Below the pieces are notes generated by a model. That model had not been told where the DNA came from. It searched no databases and worked only from the letters and a program-made list of their open reading frames with translations. Below are positions 46,668 through 58,300 of a stretch of 64,000 bases of DNA, one piece after another. This stretch comes from Rhynochetos jubatus (taxonomy: Eukaryota > Chordata > Aves > Eurypygiformes > Rhynochetidae), in the NCBI GenBank assembly GCA_027574665.1, contig CM050668.1, forward strand, positions 4,284,001 to 4,348,000, read 5' to 3'. The position numbers and the translations under genes are program-made. Positions within the stretch are counted from its first letter, which is position 1, and every line of letters starts with the position of its first letter.

Positions 46668-48990
46668 GCAAACAGAAAGCAAGCCCTGACCTTGCATGAG
46701 GCATCCCAGCACCTGAGCTGCAGCAGAAAGCATCACAGCCCCATGAACTCGCAATCCCCCGGCAGGTGACCACCCAGTCTGGGCAGGTAATTTAACAATT
46801 AACAGCCCAAGAAGAGCACTTCCTCGCGACAACCACCTGGCAGAGGCAGGGAGGTGTGTTAGCAGCTCCCACAGGTGATCACCAGGAAGAGCATCATGGC
46901 AAACAGGGGTGTGTGGGATGTGCCCCCAGCACGCAGGCGGGCACGCCAGCCAGCTGGCACCACTTACACACCCATGTCGCTGTTGTGGGGACAGGTATCT
47001 TAGCGATGCCAGCCCAAACCTATTACATTCCCTGCTATAAAGTAATTTGAAGAGTGCCAAACCCAGGGATGGCGTGGGACAGGCATGAGCAACGCTGGCA
47101 TGTGAGCCCACGAGGACTTAGGCTATCGTTTTTTCAATCATTTAGATGTCATGGCCAAGAGGGTGCCCATGCTGGGTGCTAACAGCAGGCCAGGAGAAGA
47201 CCCAGGCCTCACGGGTGCTCCTGTGCTGCAGTCCCCTGCTCTCCTCATCACCCTGGCCGCAGCCACAGGGTCCAGCCCCACTCACTGGCTGCAATGTGGC
47301 TCCAAGAGATACTAAAATGGCAGATGCATATTATCTCCCAATGGAAAGTATTTTAGCTAAATCCATGCTATAACCATTTTATTGACTCCAAGTACCAGGC
47401 AGAAGGTTAGAAGTGACTCTTTTACAAGTCATTTTGCTGTTAAATTTAGCTGTCCTATTTTCATTATCCCCATGGCTTTGGCAAGGGTGAGCAGCCTTCC
47501 CTAAAAGGCCTCGTTTCATACAGTAAGTTATTTGCTTCTCTCCTGACAGATATGTAAGCTTATAAGGTTTGTCTGCTCTGCTCAATAGCAGTATCAGCCT
47601 TCAATCTTATATGATTAGCATCAGCATTTCATATTTGCTTTTGGCTTCCTGTCTGACAACTTTCCATGTTGCTGAGGACTGGGGCGTTGGGATGGTGTCA
47701 CATCACTCGTAACGTAGGATCATCTGATTTTGATTCCCAAGCTTCATGGTACGCCTAAAAGATTTGGCTAAATGGTTCGTCTGCTTTTCCCCCGTTTTCC
47801 CTATTGCCCAGCAAAGATAATCGATTTGTTGCATTCGTTTCACGGCTGTCAGGTCTGCAAAATATCTAGTTGATAGGTCAACGTGATGCCGAGCGACGGG
47901 CAATTGAACTTGAGAGGTGGTGATGTTAAAAGAAATGTTCTGGAAAGGGAAGATTTGTCCCAGGTTAAACTTTTCCATATTTCCAAAACCATTTTCCCCT
48001 GCAGAGACGGGGCTTGTTCCTGCCTCGGTGGCCACGGGCAGCCAGCACTCCCTTCAAGGAGGTCATGGGATGGACCCTGGACTTGCAAGGAGTGCTGAAG
48101 TTGCTGGGATCTTGGCTTTTTTGAGGAAACATTCCTCTGTTTCCCCCAGAAACAATCCTCCTCAGCCCCAGTGCTCCCCTGCAGAAAGCTCACCCCCTTG
48201 GGGCTGTGCCCTCACGGCTGCCTGGTAGGATGCGGTACAGGGTCTCCAGTCCACAGCCTCTGTGTTTCTCCAGAGGAAAAGCTTCCCCACACCAAAGCTT
48301 CCCACTGCAGTGATGCTGGCCCCCAGGTTTCAGCCTGGCATGTACAAATCCAGCCCCTTTCTGAGTGATATTCATTTAAAGCTGTGCCTGTGCCACCCTG
48401 CTGAGCATCCCTCGTGGTGACCCGAGCTCGTCTGCCCAGCCCCACTCCCAGCTGTGCCTTTCAGGAAATGCTGGAAATGCTTCGAAATGCACCCAGACTG
48501 GCCCTGTGCAGGCACTGGGAACCAGCCAAGCCCCAGCTGCGCGGCCTCATGGTGGGAGGAGGCCAAGCTGGGCACCCGGCTGCCCCATGGGTCGGCCCCA
48601 AGTTGCTGGGCTGGGGTTCCTGTGCCCCTACCCTCCCTGTTCCTGACCCTTTTTCTGAGGCCGCCTTTTGGGGGACAGAGCAGGACATGGGTTGGGGACA
48701 TGAATGGGAGACCCACAGCCTGAGGTGGCTGCTGGGACAGGAAAAATGATACCCCAGCCCCAGTTCCGAAAATTCTCTCCTGGGACCCTCACCATCTCCT
48801 CCCTGCCCTGTGATCCCTGCTTGCCACTCCATTCCCAGGGAGGGCCCCTGTCCAGGCAAGGTTGCATCCTCCGTGGGCAGGCAGCTCCGTCCTGGTGGCA
48901 CATGGGTTTGGCAGCAGGATGGCCCTGCACCCTCCCGCACCCCGTCCCACCCCCAGACCATGTAGGGCACTGACTGCTCCCAGCCCTGAG

Positions 48991-49166
48991 CTTATAGGAA
49001 GAGGAAACCTCGTCCCCGTGCAGAAGAGGAAACCCGACAGCCCAGATGTGCGCAGAGCAACGCCAATAACGTTTGTATTTTCTTTTTTTCCCCTCCTCTC
49101 TGCAAACAGAGGAGTTGCTCGGGCACGGCCCAGCCCACAGTCCTGCCGCACAGCCCTGGCGCAGCC
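48991..49166 (+). promoter_or_regulatory. P2RX1: P2RX1 proximal upstream region and 5' UTR with paired ETS/PU.1-type boxes
   Basis: The 12-mer GAAGAGGAAACC occurs twice, 25 bases apart (48998-49009 and 49023-49034). Its GAGGAA core is the ETS/PU.1 box used in myeloid and megakaryocytic promoters, which fits P2X1 expression in blood cells. A TATA-like 'cttatagg' lies just upstream at 48991. A pyrimidine tract ending in CAG at 49109 resembles a splice acceptor, so a separate non-coding first exon is also possible. The transcription start is not determinable here. Confidence 0.45.
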
Positions 49167-49303
49167 ATGGGGCAGAAGTGTATGGAGAAGGTGTCCTCCT
49201 TCCTCTTCGAGTATGACACCCCCAGGATGGTGCTAGTGAGGAACAAGAAAGTGGGACTGACCTTCCGGCTGATCCAGCTCATCGTCCTGGCATACATCAT
49301 CGG
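49167..49303 (+). CDS. P2RX1: P2RX1 exon 1: N-terminus and TM1
   Basis: 45 codons plus two bases. It reads [20 protein letters not shown] and on to VLAYII. Thr18-Pro-Arg (Thr codon 49218-49220) is the conserved P2X PKC-type site that controls desensitisation. Donor 'gtaagg'. Confidence 0.96.
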
Positions 49304-52300
49304 GTAAGGCTCCCCGGTGCCTGCTTCCCCCGAAGAAATGCTTTGCCACCAGGTTAAAAAGCAATGGAGATGAAGGGGCTCGTATATCCCTTGTATCTTG
49401 GTGCAGGGGGGTTATTGCTGATAACATCGCATCTCCTGGGCTGTGGCCACTCCTGTGCTTCCCAGTGTCCCACCATGGGTCTTTCAGATGGCCGCCTGGT
49501 CCCCATGTCCTCCCCACAAGGTGCTGCATCTGTAGGCTGGAGCCTTATCTCTGCCCAGCCCTGCTTTGCACGCCAGGGCCCCGGTTCCCTGCTGAGCCAC
49601 ATCCAAATCCCGCTCGAGCTGCTGGATGGTGGCCTGAGAATCTGTTGTTATTTTTATTTTCATTTATATTAACTAAGAGGCAGCTGGGGCCAGCACGGTG
49701 ATTTGTGAGACCCAAGCGGCTCGAGACAGGACCATAAATCTCTCTGTCCGCCGCCCCGCCGGGGAGACAGGGCCAGCCCAGCAGCTGGGGCCAGGATGGA
49801 GCCTCACTCCAAATCCCTGGTTTGCTTTGCTTGTGGGAGGCAGCTCCAAGAGCAGCCGTGGTACAAGAGCAGCTGCTTAAAAAAGACAGCGTGTGGAGCA
49901 GGCAGGCTCAGACCCATGCAAGGATGTGTGTCCTCAGGCGCTCCGGGGCTGCTGCTCCTGCCACGGCAATTCAGTCCCCGTCCGCTCGGCATGGTATGAT
50001 GTGCCATGCTATGGGATGCGATGGTTGAGAACAGTGCAACAATCTTTACCGTGCACCCATGGCTGCCGTGAGCTCAGCCCTTGAGAGAGAGATTGGCACC
50101 CTTCCATTGGGCAGGACCCCAAGGCAGCAGGCTTGCAAGGAGAGGGGGTGTCTGGCCGTGAAGTGGGGAAAAAAGGGTGTTTTGGGGGTGCAGGGTGCCT
50201 AGTGCAGCCCAAAGGAGAGGCAGTAGCTCCCAGGGCTCAGTGCAAGTGAGTAGCTGCGGGGAACAGCGATGCCCATCCCAGCTTTTAGCCCAGATACCCA
50301 GATAAAGAGGGAAGGGCTTCCCAGGGAGTCACCACGGGGATCCTGCATTGCTCCCCAGCGCTTTGGCTCACAAGGGTGATCCTTATCCCAAACTGCTGCC
50401 GAGCCAAGGTCTCAAGGCTACCCTGTTGCAAAGGGTTTTGCAGTGGCCCAGACTGGTGTTACTGGGAGCAGCATTGGTTCTCCTGAGGGCTGAGTCCAGC
50501 TGGGGGCAGCTGCTCCTGCGACGGGGAACTGGCAGAGACCGTTGCTCAGAGCCGGACTTCCTAAGGAAATGTGGCTTAAGCAACCCAGCAAAAACCAGAC
50601 AGGCAGCCAGGGGGGAGCAGAGAGAACCAGCTTGAGGGTGACAGCCAGGGGCAGCGGGAAGGAGATTGACACAAAGTTGCTGTAATACCTAATTTTTGCC
50701 ATTTTGGTGGGATCAGACTCTGCTAGCAAGGGGCTGCCCAGATACCCCCCAGCCATTGGCACCCCCTCGCTGCCTGCAGCACGGCCTCTGGTTCCCTGTC
50801 CGCATTGAGCCACGATGCTTGAGATTTTATCTTCTTTGAAAGCAAGTTTGGCAGGCAGATATTTATTTGCAATTACCCCATCTTTGGTCCCCCTTGGCAG
50901 CAGGCATGGGATGCTCATGGCAATGCATGCCAACATATGGCTGTGCTGGAGGGGTATGCAGCACCAGTGCCGTCAGTGCAGAGGAGGGGGGGCCGACCCC
51001 ACCGAGAAAGCCAGTGTTATCCTTGGGGAGCAGCTCTTCTTTCTGCTGATAGGCTGAGATTAGGTGGTATCACTGCTGGCCAGGCGGTGCCAGGCGCTCC
51101 CTGGCTGGACATCGCTTTCTGGCTTTCATTTCCTGAAAACCTCGCATGCGAGGAGGCTGCGGGCTGAGTCGCAGGATGGGGCCAGCGAGGAGGAGGGTTT
51201 GGTGTCTCTGCCACACCAGGGAGTGGCACCAGGGGACTTCTACCACCCAGGCAGGGCTGGATGCAACATTCTGTAAACATTCCAGGTCAGGTTGGGCAGA
51301 GCTCTGAGCAACCTGGTCTAGTGGTAGGTGTCCCGGCCCACGGCAGGGGGTAGAACTGGATGATCTTTAAGGTCCCTTCCAACCCAAACTGTTCTGTGAT
51401 TTGCAGCACGATGAGGAAATGATGCTGTGTTTGCCATCACCACAGCTCAGCAGAAGGGTGGGAGCCACATCCTGCCCTGCCTTGGGGAGGCTGTGTCACA
51501 GTGGGGTGCCTAGCCCTGTGTGCCCGCAGTCACCTCTGTCAGGGAGCAATGAGGTGGCAGAGCCTGTGCTGGAGGCAGATTTAGGGAAACGTTCCACCAT
51601 GGTGCTGCCCAGCTCACAGCCACCTGCAGCTCCGAAGGTATCGCGGAAGATGCCCAGTGTAACCAGTGTAGCCCAGCATGGCCCTCTGCCTTGGAGGAGG
51701 AGGTTGGAGCTGGGGGTCCCAGCTGGGGTGGCAGCAGTGCTGAATTTCTGCTCCCAACCCCAGGTACTGGAGCAGATGCCATCCCTGAGGCCTCCTCGCC
51801 CCTGTCCTGGGATGCCAATGGAGCTGCAAGCCAAAAAGCACCATCCCCAAGAGGTCCCTGTAAGGTCTGGCACCCACAGGGCAGACCTCTGGGCAGCACC
51901 TGGGGTTCCCCCAGTTTCCCCCGTGCATCGGTTGGGTGCCTAGGGATGGGCTGACACACCAGGCTGGCCTCATGGGCCGCCCCCGAGGCAGCACGCTGCC
52001 TCTGTCGCAGCCAGCAGGACTGGTGCCTGTGGCAGCGGGGACAAAATCCAGATCGCTCCTTTTTTAGCGCCAGGAATGCTCCGCGCCGCTGGGAGAGCTA
52101 CCCAAAATGGTTGCTCGCCTGTGTTTATAGTCTCCTTGAGTCAGAGTTAATCCAGCAGCAGCTTGTTTATGCCATAGGTTAAATAGTGTCAGGAGTCAGC
52201 CCTGATGGCTGCGTGATGGGCTGGGAAAGGCCGGGAGAGACCCATGCTGGCCACAGCAGCGTGTCCAACCCTGCTCCTGCTGCCCTCTTGCACCCAGCAC

Positions 52301-55300
52301 CATGGCTCCGCAGTTCCCTTTGCTGGAAGGGGAATGGTGGCTCTGGCCATGAGCTGTGTCCAGATTGACCCCTGATGTGGCCCTGGAGGCACACATTTTT
52401 GGAGGGTGCCTATGAAGTGGATCTGGAGGGTCCAGGTGGGTCGCTGAGCCCAGCAAGCAGCAAAGCTGCCATAGGCTTCAATCCCAAATGGCCAATGGCC
52501 ACCCTGCTCCACCTGCCTTCACATAAGTCCCCAAAATAAATCATCCCGCCATGGACATCACGTCCAGCAGCTACCACATGCCTCAGGGAAAGGGTGGGAG
52601 AGCTCAGCAACCTATCCCTTATCCAGCTGAAGGAAATTTGGCAAATAAACCCCCAGGTGAGACTTGTTAGAAGAAGCCCCAGTCCACAGTGATGTGCTGG
52701 AGCTCTCGTGGATGAGTGCTGCTGGCTGTGCTCACCCTACCACCTTTCCCTATCCAGGTGGGTTTTCCTCTACGAGAAGGGCTACCAGTCTCAGGACAGC
52801 ATTGTCAGCTCGGTCTCGGTGAAGCTGAAAGGCCTGACGCTGACCAACGAGAGTGTCATGGGCCCTCACATCTGGGATGTGGTGGATTATGTTTTCCCAC
52901 CCCAGGTAAGGAGGCAGGGTGGGTGGTTAACCCTAACCCAATGGCTGATGTCCCGACAGCCGCTTTTCCCCATGTGCCGGGGTGCAGATGGGCTCCTCAC
53001 TGCAGGTTTTCCATGGAGCTAACCATGACGTGGTAGGAAGAAGGTTGCTCCCACCACAAACCTCTGCCCATATGTCACCCCTGGGGAGCATTTGGTGGTC
53101 AGGACCTGTCGTGGTTGATGGGACATGTTTGAGACTGCATCCAAAATGATTGAGGCTCCTCTGGTACCTCCAGATTAGCATCTCAGGCAGCAATGGGTGT
53201 CCTCCGCTGTCCCTGGGACTGGTGGCACTGCAGGTCCCCAGGGCCACCATCAGCTTCCTGAGCTGCAGTGGAGGAGGACAGAGGACCCACAGTTAGGGAG
53301 AAAGGTGCCATCTACCTGGATATGCCCCTGTGGTTTGGGTGCCCCAGGGAAAGGCTCCTTGCAGACACTCTATCAGAAAATGCTGTGCCAGCTGTGAGCT
53401 CTTGGCTGTGTCTCCGCAGGGGGACAGCTCATTCGTGGTGATGACCAACTTCATTGTCACTCCTGGACAGAAACAAGGAACCTGCCCGGAGGTAAACGCA
53501 CTGGCTGCCTTCAGCTTCTGTAACTTAGGGGCGTGGGGGTGGCATTGGGGAAGGCCTTTTCCTGGCATTGAGATGTTGAGTAAAAGCCTGAGCCTGGCCC
53601 CCTATTATCATTCCTGACCTGTGAGTGCTATGTGAAGGCTTTTATTCTGCTGAAAAACAGCCAGCATCCATTGAAGTTTCTTTCCTTTGAGAAAAGTAGG
53701 AAAAAAAAATCAGAGCAGACTTGAGGCTTAAATGAAAGCATCTTCCTGGAATTTAAAAAAGAAATCCCCCTTTTTCCTCCTTCATCTGGACATTTTTGGT
53801 TGGGAGGTGGTGTACAGACAAGGCTCTGGCTGCAGCCAAGCAGAATTTCCTCCATCAAAAACGCTGCTTGGTGAGGCAGGGGAATAGAGGGACCAAAACC
53901 ACAGGGTGTGATGCTGAGAGGTGGCTTTCTCCAAACAGCTGCCGGACGCTGGGCTCTGCATGCAGGACAGTGACTGCGACAAAGGGAAATACAGTCGCCA
54001 GGGACAAGGTACGGCTTGCGGCCCCAAGGCTTCGCTGGTGAGACACGCTGAGCACAGCGTGCTTCGGCAAAGCCGCGTGGCTGGAGTGTCTGACAGGGGC
54101 ACCTGCCTCGGACCACCAGCTGACAGGGTTTGGGAAAAGCCTCTGACATCCTGGGTGAGGGTTCTACCTGGGCTGGTCCTGCTTTCCTCTTCTGAAAGAT
54201 ATCTGAACTGCAAAAAGCTCTGCCAACAAAAGGTTAATCAAGACTAAAGCACTTCCCCCAAACTGCTATCCTTCTGACAGCTCGGCATTTTCTGAGGTGT
54301 ATTTTAGCAAGAAAAATGCCCAGTTGCTCCCCTGTACAACAGTGCAAGAGAAACTGCTGCCCCGAGCTGAGAGGCCACAATTAATTACCCTTTTTGTAAA
54401 GGGCCATCAAAGCCCTGAGTATTTTATGTGTTGGATGTCTGTGGCAGGGCTGAAGCTCCAACCAGATCCCATCCATCGAGTGTGAGGCTGGGACTCCCCA
54501 GTACCCAGGGGTGTGAGCACTCTCTCTCCCTCACAGGGCTCATGACGGGCAAGTGTGTGCATTTCAACAGCTCTGTGAAGACCTGCGAGATCTTTGGCTG
54601 GTGCCCTGTTGAAGTTGATGACCATGTTCCCAGGTAAGGAATGATGCTGTTGCCCCATTTTCCACCCCAGATGCACCAGCAGCACTTGGTGTAGGCCAGA
54701 GCGAGCTGGGGCTCTGCCGGTTGCTGCCAGAAAAGCCTGGGTTGATGAAGACCCCATGGCTGTACATGCTGCCCAGTCTCCCTAGCGGGTTTGTGCCACC
54801 CCTGGCATGGTTTGCTGCCCACCTCACTGGCAGCTCATCCCATCTCTGCTGCGTGCTCTGTGCATGGACCAGCAGCCCTCACCTATCCTGTTTGGCTTCA
54901 GAGTAAAGCTGTGCTCTGCCATGAGACGTTCTCCCCCTTCAGCCTCCACTGGCCACTGTGACGCACCTCTTGGGAGATGCAAAGTCCTTCTCTTCCTTGC
55001 CTCCCCTCCTTGCAGCAGGGGCACAGGGACAGCTATACGGCCACCAAGGAGCCCAGGGAAGCATGCAGGTGTCTCTTCCAGCCACCTCCTTGTGCTTTTG
55101 GGGTTTCTTAACTGGAATCCCAGTACCTAACTCCCTCTCTGTCCCCTAACAGGCACTTCCATCCTTTCTTGGGGCTTTTCTGAACCTTGCTGGGCTCTTT
55201 CATTTAGAAAGAGGAAGGATGAAATCACCAGTTTTTCTGGATCCTGCTCATCCCACTTTGGATGAATCTCCACCAAATGGGGCTTTCCCTAGAGGCTGGA

Positions 55301-58300
55301 GAGCTGAGTGATGGACACATGTCAACACTTGTGTTTTTCAGCCCTGCCCTGTTGTCAGAAGCAGAGAAATTCACCTTGTTCATCAAGAACAGCATCACCT
55401 TCCCCAGGTTCAAGGTATCCAGGTGGGTTTGGGGACATGGCTTCTGCTCAGTTCCCCCAGCTGTGTCCCTCGGGAAACCAGGGGTGTAGCTGGATGCTCG
55501 ATACAGAGGATGCCGTCCTCATCGGCGAGCCCAGGACTGCCCTAACTGCTGCGCTGATCACCAGATCAGGAACTGAGACATTTCCCTCCTGGATCTGTGC
55601 CATCTCAGCTGGCAGTTGTGGTTACAGGAAAGAAGGTTTCTGGAATTAATGTCCCATGATTTACCTCACACGATGCGCATGAAAACACAAGTTTTCCCAA
55701 TTCTTCATTTTTCTTCTCCCTTTTCCTCCCTGAAGGTAACAGTAAAATACTATATGGCACAGTGGGGTGTGAGCAGCCAGGACAAGCTTGGTGCCCCAAA
55801 ATGAGCAAAGGCCCCTCTTAACATCACGGTTTTCACCTGTTTCTGCAGTGGGTTAGGGGGTTGGCCCCTTCCAGGCAGTGCTAGGAACAGTGCTGCCGGC
55901 TGAAGGTGCACCCGTAAGAGGATTTGTGATGACACTGATTATATATCTGATTTGGAACAAATTAACAGAAGCTATTTGTGCTGAAGACGGCGGATTCTTC
56001 TCTCTAAGCCGATCGCCTCCCTGCGCTGTAGCCAAGGTTAAATGTCCTGGCAGCCAGCACGCTTGGCAAAGTCTTGAGCTGACCTTGCGCTGCACCCTGA
56101 GAGGTGACTGGGAGAGGGGATTCCCCCCCAAATGCCCCCCCACCAGCAAGGAGAGGTGGCAACCTGAGCGAGGACAGGCAGGAGAGGGGACCTGGTGGGG
56201 GAGAGCAGATCCTGGGAGATGAGAGCGACCGGGCTGGCTGCTGTTGCAGGGGCTGAGCTGGAGCCGGCTGGGGTCATGGGGAAACTTCCTGCCTTTGATC
56301 ACTGCTGCTAATTAACTGCTGAGCATAAATGATGGGACAGGGTTGAGCAAGGCACAAGTCTTACAAAACCATCTGGGCCAGGGAGGCTTCACAGAAAGTC
56401 TATTTTTAGGTGAAAGAGCAGAGCGGGTGGAAGGCAAGACATTGTCCTTTCCTTTTCACCCCTTCTGGAGGAGGTAGCAAAATCTAGTTAACGCGAAAGC
56501 TGTGGGATACACTGTCCATGAGCTCTCCCAGATGATAACTGTTGGCGCATGGAGCGTTGCCTGTCAGATCCCACGGATGAGCTGACACACAAACAGGACA
56601 GGCGGCTGGGAGGGATGCTGGAGGCCACGGGAGGGTTTGCAAAGCTGAGGAAGGAGGGAGGGGGCTGCTAGAAGAGGTGAGGACAGGACGTGTGCTGGGT
56701 TTGGGCAGCAGGCAAAGCAGCAATCCCAAAGCAGAGGCGGAGAGCATTTGCAGGGGAAGGAAACAGCAGAGAGGCTTCCTCCGTGGGAGAAGGTACAGGG
56801 AAAATGAGTTGCTGATGGGATAGAAGAAAACAGGCAGAGCTGGGGGAAAGGGCCAACTCCCCATAGTGGGCTCTGATGAGCAGGTGGGAGAGGAGGACAA
56901 GGCCCTGGGCTTTGACATTACCTGGCCTTGAGCAATGGGTTGGACCAGGGACCTCCAGAGGATCTTTCCCACCCAAAGTATTGGGTTATTCAGACTCTTT
57001 TTCACCCTCTCTTCATTCACAGGCGCAACTTGGTTGAGAGCGTTACCAAACAGTACCTGAAGAAATGCACCTATCACAAAGTCACCGATTCCTTATGCCC
57101 CGTGTTTGACCTGGGATACATAGTGAAGGAATCAGGTCAGAATTTCACCTTCCTGGCTGTTAAGGTACTTCAATTTGAAACGATGTTTCTTGCTGACATG
57201 GGGAGGGGGACGCTGATGGAACAATAATCCCCAAGATGCTGAAATGCGAGGGGTCTGCTTTCTCAAGGGCCTGCAAGGCAGTGTCAGAATTAGCTCTTAA
57301 AGATTATTAATTTCCTTGGATGTGACCTAATATTTAAGCATTTCTTGGAAACTCCCCTGTAAGTTTGACAAGATTTGACTTGCTGGCAGTAAATCCAGGG
57401 TCCAGTTTGTTTTAATTTGTGCAATGAACAACAAGACCTGCATGACCAAATCCCATCTGATCGAGCTCGGAAACCTCGACAGGGTGGTCAAATACAGGTC
57501 ATCACACAATGCAACCTGCAGCCTCTCCCCAGGCTCAGAAATGCAGCGTTGCCCAAGGCTTCTCAGGGTGGTATGTGAGAGTATCTGCTATTTCTGCACT
57601 GCACAGCCTTAAGATAACTTTGCCAGGCATTACATAAAACCAGAGGTTTGCATAATTAAAGGTGCAAAAAGACGAGCCTCTGCAGCACAGCTAGTTGCAA
57701 TCTGGAGTGAGCTCAGGAGGGACTGCTTCATCTCCAGGCAGCTGGCTACTTCTCTTAGAGGAGGCTTCTGAGTTTCATGGGTTCATTTCACCCTCCTCTA
57801 TGACCTTGTTAAATTATCTTTGTTTTTCCCTCTGACTTTCATGGTTTAATGGCAGGGTTAAGCCACAGGAAAGGCAAAATCAGGCAAGGGGAGGCTGTCC
57901 CACAAGGACAGGGGTGGGGATCTGCAGTGAGCACTGTTTCTCAGGACCATGGCTTGGGCACAGGGTGCTGATGGGGAAGAAGAGGCCTGAATTCAGTTGT
58001 GTATCCAGCATTTAGGGCAGAAGCAAGTGCCTCCGCATAGGGTGATGCATAGGGCACAAACCTGAGAGCTGAGGTAGTGGTGAGGTCCATGTACCCCGGG
58101 GAGCCAGGACACCTCATAGTGTCCAGAAAAGTCATGTATGAAGAGGGAAAGCATTTGTCCAAGGAGGGACAACCTTGTAACTCCCCTCTTGGCTGTAGGG
58201 TGGAGTGGTGGGCATCACCATAGACTGGAACTGCGACCTGGACTGGCCCATCCGGTATTGCAAACCCATTTACCAGTTCCATGGTCTTTACAATGATGAC

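Larger units (their letters stand above)
43831..48990. other. Intergenic region between ATP2A3 and P2RX1
   Basis: No coding exon of a known family is seen on either strand. It contains an AT-rich patch (about 44250-44280), a run of 14 C (46368-46381), T-runs near 45546 and 46616, and, on the minus strand near 46616-46667, a double AATAAA followed by A12. In human no gene is known to me between these two loci. Confidence 0.6.

Noticed and set aside
47703..48035. Minus-strand open frame of 110 codons with balanced, protein-like composition
   Set aside because: I tried to see it as an envelope-like or other known protein and could not; the length is within chance for this window. A database search would settle it.
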